DNA of 64,000 nucleotides from Glacieibacterium arshaanense (GTDB lineage: Bacteria; Pseudomonadota; Alphaproteobacteria; Sphingomonadales; Sphingomonadaceae), in NCBI RefSeq assembly GCF_004681125.1, contig NZ_SIHO01000001.1, positions 434,001-498,000 on the forward strand, written 5' to 3'. The position numbers and the translations under genes were made by a program. This document shows positions 18,712 to 26,314 of the stretch, piece by piece; position 1 is the stretch's first letter; each line of letters begins with the position of its first letter. The notes below the pieces were generated by a model. That model was given only the letters and a program-made list of their open reading frames with translations. It had not been told where the DNA came from and searched no databases.

Positions 18712-18730
18712 GTCTGCAAATGAGTATCAT
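18712..18730 (+). promoter_or_regulatory. Operator-like site in the MFS promoter
   Basis: The sequence TGCAAATGAGTATC matches the two sites in the TonB receptor promoter. A TTGCCA -35 candidate at 18701-18706 and TATCAT -10 candidate at 18725-18730 would put the site across the -10 box, as expected for a repressor. Confidence 0.5.
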
Positions 18731-18799
18731 AATTCCCTTATACGTCACAAAATGCACCGGCCAAAGCGGTCGGAGCAATAGCTACAGGGGAGCGAAGTC

Positions 18800-20080
18800 A
18801 TGGCCATGGCGAAAGACGAGTGGCGCCGCGGATGGCCGACTTTGCTCGGGTCGACGCTGGGTTTTGCCGCCGGAGTCGGGCTCTACACCAATGCCAACGG
18901 CTTCTTCATCAAGCCGCTTGCCGAGGCGTTCGGCTGGTCTCGCGGCCAGATTTCACTGGGCGCAGCAGCGCTGCTGGTCGGGTTGGTCGTCTACCCGTGG
19001 CTGGGCAAGGCGGTCGACCAGCGCGGTCCGCGACCGTTCATCCTGGCCGGCGGCATCCTGTTCGCGATCGCCTATCTGCTGCTGGCGCTGATGCCGGGAC
19101 CGTTCTGGGTCTATATCGCGATCGTGGCATTCATCGGTGTGAGCGCGGGGCCGTTGACGACGACATTGGTGTTCACAAGATCGCTGGTCAGCGTTTTCGA
19201 CAAGTCGCGTGGCCTGGCGTTGGCGATCTCAGTCAGCGGCAACGTCATTGTCGGCATCGCGGTGCTGCCAGTGCTGCAACATGTCATTGCAGCCTACGGC
19301 TGGCGTGTCGGCTATGCAGTAATGGCCCCGATTTCGCTCGCGCTTGGTCTCGCGTCATTTTTCATCCTTGGCTACCGCCCTGCACACGCGCCGGCGACGT
19401 CTGATGCGGCAACCGTGTTGCTACCACAAGCAGCAGGACATAGCCTGCGCGAGGCGGCAACCGATGTGCGGTTCTGGCTGCTGGGGCTCTCGATGGTCAG
19501 CATCAGCGTCGCGGTGGGGGGCTTTGCCGCACAGCTACAGCCGCAGCTTTCCGATCTCGGCGTGCCCGGTGCAAAGGCTGCCGTGCTCGGCGCCTGGTAT
19601 GCCGGCATCGTCGTTGTCGGGCGCATCGGCTGCGGCGTGCTGCTTGACTGGCTGTGGCCACCGGCAGTTGCGAGCGCCGCGCTGGTCTTGCCGGTGGCGG
19701 GTGCATTGATGCTGATGGTTGATGCGCCGCCGTTCTGGACCATTGCTGCCGGCGCATCGCTGATTGCCTTGTCACAAGGCGCTGACGGTGATGTGCTTGG
19801 CTTCTTCATCGTCCGCTATTTCGGCCTCAAGGCCTATAGCGTCATCTTGTCGGTGTTGGGCATGGCCTGCGGCATCGCGCTGGCGCTCGGCGCCGTGCTG
19901 GGCGGCTATAGTTTTGACCGCACCGGCGACTATCAACTGATGCTGGCCAGTGTCGCCGTGCTCAGCCTGATCAGTGCGGTCGCACTCTTCGCATCGGGTA
20001 TCGTCCGCGGCAAAAGTTATGCTGTGCCGACCGACGAGGTCATGCGCGCCACCGAGGCGGGCTTTACGCCGCAAGCGTGA
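18800..20080 (+). CDS. MFS transporter, monocarboxylate/oxalate-formate antiporter-like
   Basis: A 426-residue membrane protein with about 12 hydrophobic segments. The G-W-S-R-G-Q-I-S-L-G-A-A stretch near residue 47 and the loop D-Q-R-G-P-R-P between helices 2 and 3 are typical of the OFA/monocarboxylate porter branch. It likely carries an organic acid or degradation intermediate across the inner membrane, complementing the outer-membrane receptor. The ATG at 18800 follows GGGGAG. It is divergent from the double TetR gene and overlaps the 3' end of the convergent DUF1254 gene by 17 bp. Confidence 0.88.
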   Translation: MAMAKDEWRRGWPTLLGSTLGFAAGVGLYTNANGFFIKPLAEAFGWSRGQISLGAAALLVGLVVYPWLGKAVDQRGPRPFILAGGILFAIAYLLLALMPGPFWVYIAIVAFIGVSAGPLTTTLVFTRSLVSVFDKSRGLALAISVSGNVIVGIAVLPVLQHVIAAYGWRVGYAVMAPISLALGLASFFILGYRPAHAPATSDAATVLLPQAAGHSLREAATDVRFWLLGLSMVSISVAVGGFAAQLQPQLSDLGVPGAKAAVLGAWYAGIVVVGRIGCGVLLDWLWPPAVASAALVLPVAGALMLMVDAPPFWTIAAGASLIALSQGADGDVLGFFIVRYFGLKAYSVILSVLGMACGIALALGAVLGGYSFDRTGDYQLMLASVAVLSLISAVALFASGIVRGKSYAVPTDEVMRATEAGFTPQA

Positions 20081-21341
20081 TTTGAGGCAGGCGGTAGTCA
20101 CCTTGCAACAGCGCGGTGCGCGGCAGATATGCACGCATGTTCAGCCGGAATTTACCCGCTGGCGCCGGCAGCCAGTTCGACTCGCGTGCCGTCCCAGGGT
20201 GGTTGTGCCCGATCCAGATATCGAGCGAGCCGTCGGCATTATACGCCAGACCGGGCGTGCGGTCGCCGATCGAGAAGCGATTGAGCGGGTTTTCGGTAAA
20301 GAAGAACTGCCCGTCGGGCGTCACCTCGTACATGCTAAGCGACCAGAAGGCATCGACCGGCACCATCTCGCCGGCGGCAAAGTGCAGGCACCAGTCCTGC
20401 GTGCCGTCGAACAGCACGCCGGTCGCACATACGGGGGTCATGTACATTGCCTCCTCCGGAGTCAGCGCGGCGAGCCCGACCAACGCGACAACCGCTCGAA
20501 ATGCGTAGCTTTGACCGAAATTGCCTAGCTCGGTCGCCGGATAGGACCAGCCTCCGACGACACCGCCGCCATTGCGCGCGAATTCGCGCAGCTGCTGTCG
20601 CGCATCACCGACACCCAGCGCCACAGCTTCGGCTTCGGCGGCCGAAAAACGACCGGCATCGAAACTGCCGGTGCCTAATCCCAACAGTGCAATCCGGCGC
20701 AACAGCGCAAGGTCGGTCACCGGGGGGCGATTTGTCGCCATCAAGGTATCTACACTGGCGAAATAGTCCTGCCAGGGCGCTGATCGTTCGGCGAATTCGG
20801 GGCTCATGGCGTGTGCCGGACCCTGCATCGAAAGGCCCGATTGAACAGTGCGGGCCGCCGCAAGGTCGTGCGGGCCATCCACCAGAATGCGCGCCAGAAC
20901 CCAGACATCGTTGGTCGGCGACCTGACGATATTGCCACCGTCAGCCGCATCCCCCGGGCCGATAATCCGGAATGCTCCGCCGTCAGGTCCCGTGGTGCGC
21001 GTCCCGAGAATTGCGAAGTTGTTGGTGTAGGCATCCATCAGCGCGACCGACAGATAGCGATCGCCCGACGCCGGCACGACCAGCGTCACCGGACCCTGGC
21101 TCAAGTCGAGCTGCGCGCTCGAATAGAGCGTATCGTTGTTGGGCATGGTGACGTCGCGGGCGCGATGGTCGAGCAAGTCGCGGACATGCGCCAGCGTGTT
21201 GAGCTGGCTGCCGCGCCGGGCCAGACGCGACCGCGTCGTGGCCATCTCGATCAGCGGCAAACCATAGAGCCAGGCCTCGCATGCCGCGTCGCGCAGCTTG
21301 CGGAGGCTGGATGACATCGGCTCTGCAGTGGCGGAATCCAT
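20064..21341 (-). CDS. DUF1254/DUF1214 domain protein
   Basis: A 425-residue protein with an N-terminal DUF1254 region (Y-G-L-P-L-I-E-M, N-N-D-T-L-Y-S-S-A-Q-L-D-L) and a C-terminal DUF1214 region (W-S-L-S-M-Y, P-L-N-R-F-S-I-G-D-R-T, W-I-G-H-N-H-P-G). The biochemical role of this family is not established, though members often sit in catabolic clusters. No signal peptide is visible. The ATG at 21341 has a perfect AGGAGG site. It is divergent from the hydrolase pair at 21505, with an inverted repeat between them. Confidence 0.87.
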   Translation of the reverse strand: MDSATAEPMSSSLRKLRDAACEAWLYGLPLIEMATTRSRLARRGSQLNTLAHVRDLLDHRARDVTMPNNDTLYSSAQLDLSQGPVTLVVPASGDRYLSVALMDAYTNNFAILGTRTTGPDGGAFRIIGPGDAADGGNIVRSPTNDVWVLARILVDGPHDLAAARTVQSGLSMQGPAHAMSPEFAERSAPWQDYFASVDTLMATNRPPVTDLALLRRIALLGLGTGSFDAGRFSAAEAEAVALGVGDARQQLREFARNGGGVVGGWSYPATELGNFGQSYAFRAVVALVGLAALTPEEAMYMTPVCATGVLFDGTQDWCLHFAAGEMVPVDAFWSLSMYEVTPDGQFFFTENPLNRFSIGDRTPGLAYNADGSLDIWIGHNHPGTARESNWLPAPAGKFRLNMRAYLPRTALLQGDYRLPQITLAA

Positions 21342-21407
21342 TTTCGGGCCTCCTGAAATCTCGCTGATTTCGGTGCGATTGAAGAACGGGACGCTAATGC
21401 AGTGCCG

Positions 21408-21449
21408 AATTCTACGCAATAGGTTCATACGATACCATAATGTAGAATT
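21408..21449. promoter_or_regulatory. Inverted repeat in the DUF1254 / hydrolase divergent promoter region
   Basis: Arms AATTCTAC (21408-21415) and GTAGAATT (21442-21449) flank a 26-base A/T-rich centre. It lies midway between two divergent genes and could be an operator. It does not match the AGTATC sites of the double TetR regulator. Confidence 0.4.
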
Positions 21450-21504
21450 GCGCTTGACGTTCGGGCTGCGGCATTGCCACAACATGCACGCAAGGGAGAC
21501 ACCA

Positions 21505-22623
21505 ATGACAGGCAGCATCGTGCATGGTTTCGCACTGGATAAATTCGCCGGGGTGCGCGACGCGATGGAGGTAAACTTCGCCAGCGGTGCTGATCTCGGC
21601 GCGTCCTTCGCCGCCACGATTGACGGTGAAACCGTGGTCGATCTATGGGGCGGCTGGGCCGATGCGGCGCAGACCCGGCCATGGCAGGCCGACACCATCG
21701 TCAACGTCTATTCTACGACCAAGACGATGACTGCGCTGACCGCGCTGCTGCTCGCCGACCGCGGTGAGCTCGATTTCGACAAACCGGTTTCGCATTACTG
21801 GCCCGAATTCGCACAGGCCGGCAAGGCCGACGTCAAAGTCAGCCACCTGATGAGCCATTCGGCCGGACTGCCAGGTTGGGAAACGCCGATTACCACACAG
21901 GATCTTTATGATTGGGATAAGGCGACCGCGTTGTTGGCGGCGCAGGCGCCGTGGTGGGAACCGGGAACGGCGCCCGGCTATCACGCGCTGACGCAGGGCT
22001 ACCTTGTCGGTGAAGTGATCCGGCGCATCACCGGCAAATCGGTGGGAACGGTGTTCCGCGAGGAGATTGCCGAGCCGCTGGATGCTGATTTTCATATTGG
22101 CTTCGGCCCGGTACATGACGCACGTGTCGGCGAGCTTATTCCACCCTCCGGCGCGCCGCAGGCGATAACCGCGCCGATACAGCTGCGTGTTTTCGGCAAT
22201 CCCGTCAACGACCCGCGCGAAACCGCAACGCGCGCCTGGCGCGCCGCCGAAATTCCGGCGGCCGGCGGCCACGGCAATGCCCGCTCGGTTGCCGAAATCC
22301 ATATGCTGTTGGCCAATGGCGGCGTCGCCAAGGGTAAACGCCTGCTGTCCGAAGCCGGTTGCCGCAAGGCGCTCGAATTGCAGATCGAAGGCCATGACCA
22401 GATTCTAGGCGTTCCGGTTCGCTACGGCATGGGGTTCGGCCTGCCCGGCGCGCTGGTGCCGCTCCCCAATCCCAACACCATCTTCTGGGGTGGCTACGGC
22501 GGCTCGCTGATCATCATCGACATGGATGCCCGCGCGACCTTTGCCTATACAATGAACCGTATGGACCGGACGATGATGGGTGACGGCCGGGCCTTCGCGC
22601 TGCTGATGGCGATGCGGCAATAG
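21505..22623 (+). CDS. Serine hydrolase of the beta-lactamase class C / CubicO family
   Basis: A 372-residue cytoplasmic-looking hydrolase. The catalytic S-x-x-K motif is S-T-T-K at about residues 70-73, and the Tyr of the second motif is likely at about 159 (P-G-Y-H-A). H-S-A-G-L-P near 118 and the late G-G-Y-G-G-S are also typical of EstB-like esterases and LACTB-type hydrolases. The lack of a signal peptide speaks against a beta-lactamase and for an intracellular esterase or amidase. The ATG at 21505 follows AAGGGAG. It is 12 bp upstream of the alpha/beta hydrolase gene, probably one operon. Confidence 0.88.
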   Translation: MTGSIVHGFALDKFAGVRDAMEVNFASGADLGASFAATIDGETVVDLWGGWADAAQTRPWQADTIVNVYSTTKTMTALTALLLADRGELDFDKPVSHYWPEFAQAGKADVKVSHLMSHSAGLPGWETPITTQDLYDWDKATALLAAQAPWWEPGTAPGYHALTQGYLVGEVIRRITGKSVGTVFREEIAEPLDADFHIGFGPVHDARVGELIPPSGAPQAITAPIQLRVFGNPVNDPRETATRAWRAAEIPAAGGHGNARSVAEIHMLLANGGVAKGKRLLSEAGCRKALELQIEGHDQILGVPVRYGMGFGLPGALVPLPNPNTIFWGGYGGSLIIIDMDARATFAYTMNRMDRTMMGDGRAFALLMAMRQ

Positions 22624-22635
22624 GGGGATGTCGGC

Positions 22636-23430
22636 ATGGAATCGGTCTTCGTCACATATGACAACGGGCGCGATGCCCAGCTGGTAACGCTGGAGGTCAT
22701 GACACAAGGCGCGGGGCCATTGGTGGTCTTGATCGCATCGCTTGGCCGGGGTGTGACCGATTTCGCGGATCTTGCCGCGAAGCTCGCTGCGGCAGGCTAT
22801 AGGGCCGCATCCACGAACCCGCGCGGCATTGGCAATAGCACCGGTCCTGCCGCACAAACGATGGCGGACTTTGCCATGGACGTTGCGCAGGTGGTCAAGA
22901 CTCTGTCACCGGCTGGGCGGCCCGCAGTTTTGATTGGCCACGCTTTTGGCAACCGGGTTGCCCGCGCCACAGCGACATACCACCCTGATTGCGTATCCAG
23001 CTTGATCTTGTTGGCCTGCGGCGGTCAGGTGCCCATTGCACCGGCCGCCGGCAAGGCCTTGCGCGACGTATTCGACGACAGCTTGTCGGAAGAAGACCAT
23101 ATTGCAGCGGTTCGGACCGCATTCTTTGCACCCGGCAATGACCCCGAGGTCTGGCGCGACGGCTGGTATACGGCGGTGGCCCAAGCTCAGCAACTTGCGC
23201 TGCACGCTACTCCGACTGAAAGCTGGGTAGGTGGCGGCACTACGCCGTTGTTTGTCATTCAGGCCGACTGCGACGCTATTGCGCCACTGGCGAACGCCGA
23301 AGCGCTGCAAGCTGCCCATCCCGACAGAGTCAGCATCGCCACTCTGCCACTCGCTGGCCACGCAATGCTACCCGAACAGCCCGAAGCTTTGGCCAATATT
23401 GTTCTGGAGCGGCTCCGAGCGATCGGCTGA
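22636..23430 (+). CDS. Alpha/beta hydrolase-fold protein with Ala at the nucleophile position
   Basis: A 264-residue alpha/beta hydrolase. The fold is recognisable from the G-P-L-V-V-L-I-A-S-L-G-R-G oxyanion region, N-P-R-G-I-G-N-S-T-G, and late Q-A-D-C-D and A-G-H-A-M-L motifs that supply Asp and His. The nucleophile elbow, however, reads I-G-H-A-F-G, with Ala at residue 103 where Ser is usual. Either this is a non-catalytic or differently acting member or a subfamily with another mechanism. It shares an operon with the serine hydrolase before it. A hairpin at 23507-23533 follows. Confidence 0.85.
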   Translation: MESVFVTYDNGRDAQLVTLEVMTQGAGPLVVLIASLGRGVTDFADLAAKLAAAGYRAASTNPRGIGNSTGPAAQTMADFAMDVAQVVKTLSPAGRPAVLIGHAFGNRVARATATYHPDCVSSLILLACGGQVPIAPAAGKALRDVFDDSLSEEDHIAAVRTAFFAPGNDPEVWRDGWYTAVAQAQQLALHATPTESWVGGGTTPLFVIQADCDAIAPLANAEALQAAHPDRVSIATLPLAGHAMLPEQPEALANIVLERLRAIG

Positions 23431-23506
23431 AAAGCCGCGCCGCGGGCGCAAAGCAGCCCGACCGCTAACGGCGTTCGCTTTAGCAAAATCGAATGTCGCA
23501 AATGGA

Positions 23507-23533
23507 GCGCACCTCCGTCAACCGGAGGTGCGC
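23507..23533. terminator. Hairpin between convergent hydrolase and integrase genes
   Basis: A perfect 11-bp stem (23507-23517 with 23523-23533, GCGCACCTCCG / CGGAGGTGCGC) with a 5-base loop lies between two convergent genes, so it could serve both. No U-tract is present. Confidence 0.55.
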
Positions 23534-23544
23534 CCTAGGGCATA

Positions 23545-24177
23545 TCATAGTTCAGTGTGCTCGGAGAGCGTCAGGGCATCTTCAATATCGACACCCAGAT
23601 ATCTGACCGTCGTTTCAATCTTGGTGTGTCCGAGTAGAATCTGGACTGCGCGCAGGTTGCCGGTTCGCTTGTAGACCAGTGCGGCCTTCGTCCGACGCAA
23701 CGAATGCGTGCCATATTCATGTGCAGGCAGACCTACGGCGGTTATCCACTCATCGACTAATCGGGCATATTGACGGGTACTGATGTGACCGGCGGGATCG
23801 ATCCTGCTCGGAAAGGCATAATCGTCAATGCTCCCACCGCGTCGCTCCAGCCAGTTCAGCAAGCTGGTCCGTGTGGGCTCCAGCAGTTCAAACTGAACTG
23901 GTCGTCCGGTCTTCTGCTGAATGATCGTTGCCCGATTGCGGATGCTGCCATTGCTAACGAGATCGCCGATCGCGATTTTGACAACGTCGCAACCGCGCAG
24001 CTTGCTGTCGATCGCCAAGTCGAACATCGCGCGATCGCGCAGGCGGCCTTCATGCTCAAGGAAGAACCGAATGGCCCATACATCTCTGGGTTTCAGCGGC
24101 TTCTTGGCACCCACCATTCTGCCGGCGTTCCACGCCGGACGGTTGTCAAAAGTTGGTTCGTAACGCGTATGTCCCAT
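23545..24177 (-). CDS. Small tyrosine recombinase (integrase) without arm-binding domain
   Basis: A 210-residue site-specific recombinase with every catalytic residue of the family: Arg at about 61 (K-L-R-G-C-D), Lys at about 89 (Q-K-T-G-R-P-V), His 158 and Arg 161 (H-S-L-R-R-T), His 184 (L-G-H-T-K-I-E-T-T) and the nucleophile Tyr 193 (V-R-Y-L-G). It is short for a phage integrase and has little beyond the catalytic domain. The ATG at 24177 is preferred (GGAG upstream). No phage or conjugation genes are nearby. The reading frame stays open upstream into a repeat, which I do not count as coding. Confidence 0.88.
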   Translation of the reverse strand: MGHTRYEPTFDNRPAWNAGRMVGAKKPLKPRDVWAIRFFLEHEGRLRDRAMFDLAIDSKLRGCDVVKIAIGDLVSNGSIRNRATIIQQKTGRPVQFELLEPTRTSLLNWLERRGGSIDDYAFPSRIDPAGHISTRQYARLVDEWITAVGLPAHEYGTHSLRRTKAALVYKRTGNLRAVQILLGHTKIETTVRYLGVDIEDALTLSEHTEL

Positions 24178-24249
24178 GGTCGTTCTCCAGGCGAGCAAGA
24201 CGCCCGCGGGAGATAACGTGGGAACGAATAGGTGCGTCTTCAGCAGGCG

Positions 24250-24360
24250 ACTTTGGGGCCGGCTACTGCCTGTCCGGTTTCGGTCGATCGTGCTGGGATA
24301 GCTGCCATAGGTATTTGCCAAACCGGGCTGGCGGCTAACGAGCGCTTCATTCCTTCCGGA
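24250..24360. repeat. Dispersed intergenic repeat, B-type copy
   Basis: Contains GGGGCCG and a block beginning GTTTCGGTCGATCGT that is shared almost base for base, over about 45 bases, with the copy at 62336-62460 (CTGGGATAGCTGCCAT, then GCCAAACC). It lies between the integrase start and the MarR gene. Confidence 0.7.
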
Positions 24361-24411
24361 AAATCGCTTCGTTACGGCCCACGGCCTTCAATTTCTTCCT
24401 GCCAGGCGTCG

Positions 24412-24912
24412 CTAGCCGCGGAAATCGGCCGGAATCGGGCAGTCGGTGCAAACGCGGTCATCGCATAGGCGACAGAGGTTGCAGCGATCGAGGTCGGTGG
24501 TCTCCATCGATGCGAGCAGCTTGTGCAGAAGTGCGGCCAAGGCTTCATGCTCGGTACCCGTCAGCGGTTCCAAAAGCGGTCGAATGGCGGCAAGTCGTCC
24601 CAGTAGCAGTTCTTCGCGAAGGGTGTGGCCCCGTTCGGTAAGGTAAAGCGCCACTGCCCGCTTGTCGCGTCCTTGGCGGCGCTCGACCAAGCTGTCGGCC
24701 ACAAGCCGGTCCACAAGGCGCACTGAACCCGGGTGGGACAGCCCAAGGATGCGCCGCAGTTGGTCATTCGATGGACCCAGGCCATAGCCAATGACGACCA
24801 CTGCCGCGGGTGTTTCGCCGGCGTGGCTGAGGATTTCCCGCGCAGCCGCCTCGATACGATCAGCGACGGCAAGCCCGACAACGCCGAGCAAATTGGCAGT
24901 ACGATCAATCAT
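24412..24912 (-). CDS. MarR-family regulator with a Cys-rich tail
   Basis: A 166-residue winged-helix regulator. The recognition region is near residues 48-90 (N-D-Q-L-R-R-I-L-G-L-S-H-P-G-S-V-R-L-V-D-R-L, then the wing R-R-Q-G-R-D-K-R-A-V). The C-terminus carries five Cys (144, 147, 150, 155, 158) in a C-x2-C-x2-C-x4-C-x2-C array that could bind a metal or sense oxidants or electrophiles. The ATG at 24912 is chosen. It is divergent from the SnoaL-like gene, and two ATGTGCG-N3-CGCACAT palindromes lie between them, which makes autoregulation and control of the neighbour very likely. Confidence 0.9.
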   Translation of the reverse strand: MIDRTANLLGVVGLAVADRIEAAAREILSHAGETPAAVVVIGYGLGPSNDQLRRILGLSHPGSVRLVDRLVADSLVERRQGRDKRAVALYLTERGHTLREELLLGRLAAIRPLLEPLTGTEHEALAALLHKLLASMETTDLDRCNLCRLCDDRVCTDCPIPADFRG

Positions 24913-24924
24913 GATTGAGAGAGT

Positions 24925-24941
24925 ATGTGCGGCGCGCACAT
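24925..24941 (-). promoter_or_regulatory. MarR operator 1 (marR side)
   Basis: A perfect palindrome ATGTGCG-GCG-CGCACAT, 13 bp upstream of the marR start and just before or within its likely -10 region (CATACT on the minus strand). It has the same arms as operator 2; the centres are 33 bp apart, about three helical turns. Confidence 0.75.
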
Positions 24942-24949
24942 TTTACAAC

Positions 24950-24977
24950 TTGACATTATGTGCGCTGCGCACATAAT
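24950..24977 (+). promoter_or_regulatory. Promoter of the SnoaL-like gene with MarR operator 2 in its spacer
   Basis: TTGACA (24950-24955) and CATAAT (24972-24977) are separated by 16 bp. The palindrome TTATGTGCG-N3-CGCACATAA (24956-24976) fills the spacer and runs into the -10 box, a textbook repressor layout. Confidence 0.75.
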
Positions 24978-25026
24978 TTTGGCGGTACAAGGTCAAGCCC
25001 CCTCAATTTCGGCAATGGAGTGCGCC

Positions 25027-25416
25027 ATGAACGACAGGTCTGCAGTATCGCTTACCCCAGAGCACCAGGATTTCTATGAGCGCTTCAAATCCTTCTGGGC
25101 GGCGCCCACCGGCCCGCGCGTCGCAGAGCTGATCGCGCCAGACGCCACGATCCACTTCACGGGTGCCGGGACATTCACCGGGGCCGACTATGTCGACGTC
25201 ATGCAAGGCATGCTCGATACGATGGTCGATATGAAGGTCACACCGCTCGACTGCGCGGGCAATGGCGATCGCTTGTATATCTCTTGGGAATCGTCGGCAT
25301 TGATCGATGGCCAGCGCCGCAGCTGGCTTGGCGTCGATCGCTTTCGCCTCGCCAACGGGATGGCGATCGAGGAGCAGGTGATTTTCGACTCCGCAGTGCT
25401 CCAACCCGCGGGTTAA
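25027..25416 (+). CDS. SnoaL/NTF2-like protein
   Basis: A 129-residue protein with the NTF2-like cone fold pattern: an amphipathic first helix (H-Q-D-F-Y-E-R-F-K-S-F-W), V-A-E-L-I-A-P-D-A-T-I-H-F-T-G-A-G, and a C-terminal beta sheet (S-W-L-G-V-D-R-F-R-L-A-N-G). Members bind small molecules or act as isomerases or cyclases; the exact role cannot be told. The ATG at 25027 with GGAG 6 bases upstream is chosen over 25015. It is the presumed target of the divergent MarR repressor, suggesting induction by a small toxic or signalling compound. Confidence 0.8.
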   Translation: MNDRSAVSLTPEHQDFYERFKSFWAAPTGPRVAELIAPDATIHFTGAGTFTGADYVDVMQGMLDTMVDMKVTPLDCAGNGDRLYISWESSALIDGQRRSWLGVDRFRLANGMAIEEQVIFDSAVLQPAG

Positions 25417-25459
25417 AGTGACACCGGTGATGGGCGATGAACCGTCGTGTTGGTGATCA

Positions 25460-26023
25460 ATGACTGCGTATGAAATCAAGCCACTCGATGCGGCCACCTG
25501 GCCGGACTTCGCACGCCTGGTCGAAGCGAACAACGGCGTCTGGGGTGGGTGCTGGTGCATGTGGTATCATCGCAAAGACGCTGGAGAGACGCCCGAACAG
25601 AAGCGTGCGGCGAAGGAGCAGCTCGTTCGTGAAGGTCGTGCGCATGCCGCGTTGGTCTTCGATGGCGACACCTGCGTCGGCTGGTGCCAGTTCGGGGCGC
25701 CCGCAGAGCTTCCCTGCATCCATAACGAGCGCGCCTATTTCGCGACCAATCCTGCGCTTCCCGACTGGCGCATCACTTGCTTCTTCTCCGGTAAGGGCTA
25801 CCGTGGCAAGGGCGTCGCCGAAGCTGCGTTGCAGGGTGCGATTGGGCAGATCAAAGCACTCGGCGGTGGCCGCATCGAGGGCTATCCCGAAGACACCGAA
25901 GGGCGAAAGGCCGCGCCGGCCTTTCTGTTCAACGGTTCGCTATCGACGTTCGAGCGCCTTGGATTTGAGCGGTCGCGGCTCATCGGCAAGCATAAGTGGG
26001 TTGTAACTCGAACAATCCCCTGA
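25460..26023 (+). CDS. GNAT-family N-acetyltransferase
   Basis: A 187-residue acetyltransferase. The acetyl-CoA pyrophosphate loop is seen as G-K-G-Y-R-G-K-G-V-A near residue 112-121, followed by a helix (A-A-L-Q-G-A-I-G-Q-I-K) and the N-G-S-L-S-T-F-E-R-L-G-F-E motif of the C-terminal part. An N-terminal G-G-C-W-C-M-W-Y-H stretch is characteristic of one GNAT subgroup. The substrate is unknown. It is 43 bp after the SnoaL-like gene and probably in the same MarR-controlled transcript. The start at 25460 has a weak ribosome site. Confidence 0.85.
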   Translation: MTAYEIKPLDAATWPDFARLVEANNGVWGGCWCMWYHRKDAGETPEQKRAAKEQLVREGRAHAALVFDGDTCVGWCQFGAPAELPCIHNERAYFATNPALPDWRITCFFSGKGYRGKGVAEAALQGAIGQIKALGGGRIEGYPEDTEGRKAAPAFLFNGSLSTFERLGFERSRLIGKHKWVVTRTIP

Positions 26024-26144
26024 CGGCTCGAAGAGCTCCAAAACACAGGTCGGCTACCGAAAGCATGACCCTGGGCCACAATCTCCTGCAGAAGCATGTG
26101 GTGTCCGCTGTCGCGATGCTCTCGAACGGAATCGAATGTCTCGA

Positions 26145-26235
26145 ATGGGGCGCGTTGCCAGCTAGACGCATTTTTGACCGAAGTGGGGCCGTTAGCGGTA
26201 TGGCAGCTTTCGGGATTATCGACACGCATAGCTGC
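26145..26235. repeat. Dispersed intergenic repeat, A-type copy
   Basis: Reads TGGGGCGCGTTGCC, TTGACCG, TGGGGCCGTTAGCGG, ATGGCAGCTTTCGGG and later ATAGCTGCC. It is the same element as the copies at 35484, 38078 and 40465. It lies between the GNAT gene and the end of the aromatic cluster. Confidence 0.75.
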
Positions 26236-26314
26236 CGATCGAGAGGTCGTCTCGCAACGATCTGAGTGCAACTCCTGCGGACGGGTCGCTAAGTTGCTCA
26301 GCTGGCAAAAACCA

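Noticed and set aside
10904-24177. Genomic island integrated at tRNA-Glu
   Set aside because: An integrase exists 13 kb away, but I see no direct repeat of the tRNA 3' end near it, and the integrase is not oriented or placed next to the tRNA.
24178-24321. N-terminal extension of the recombinase
   Set aside because: The open frame continues upstream, but it runs into the dispersed repeat; an ATG with a GGAG site at 24177 is a better start, and similar peptide fragments arise from the repeat copy at 62 kb.
23545-24939. Prophage
   Set aside because: Only a single small recombinase is present; there are no structural, lysis or replication genes around it.
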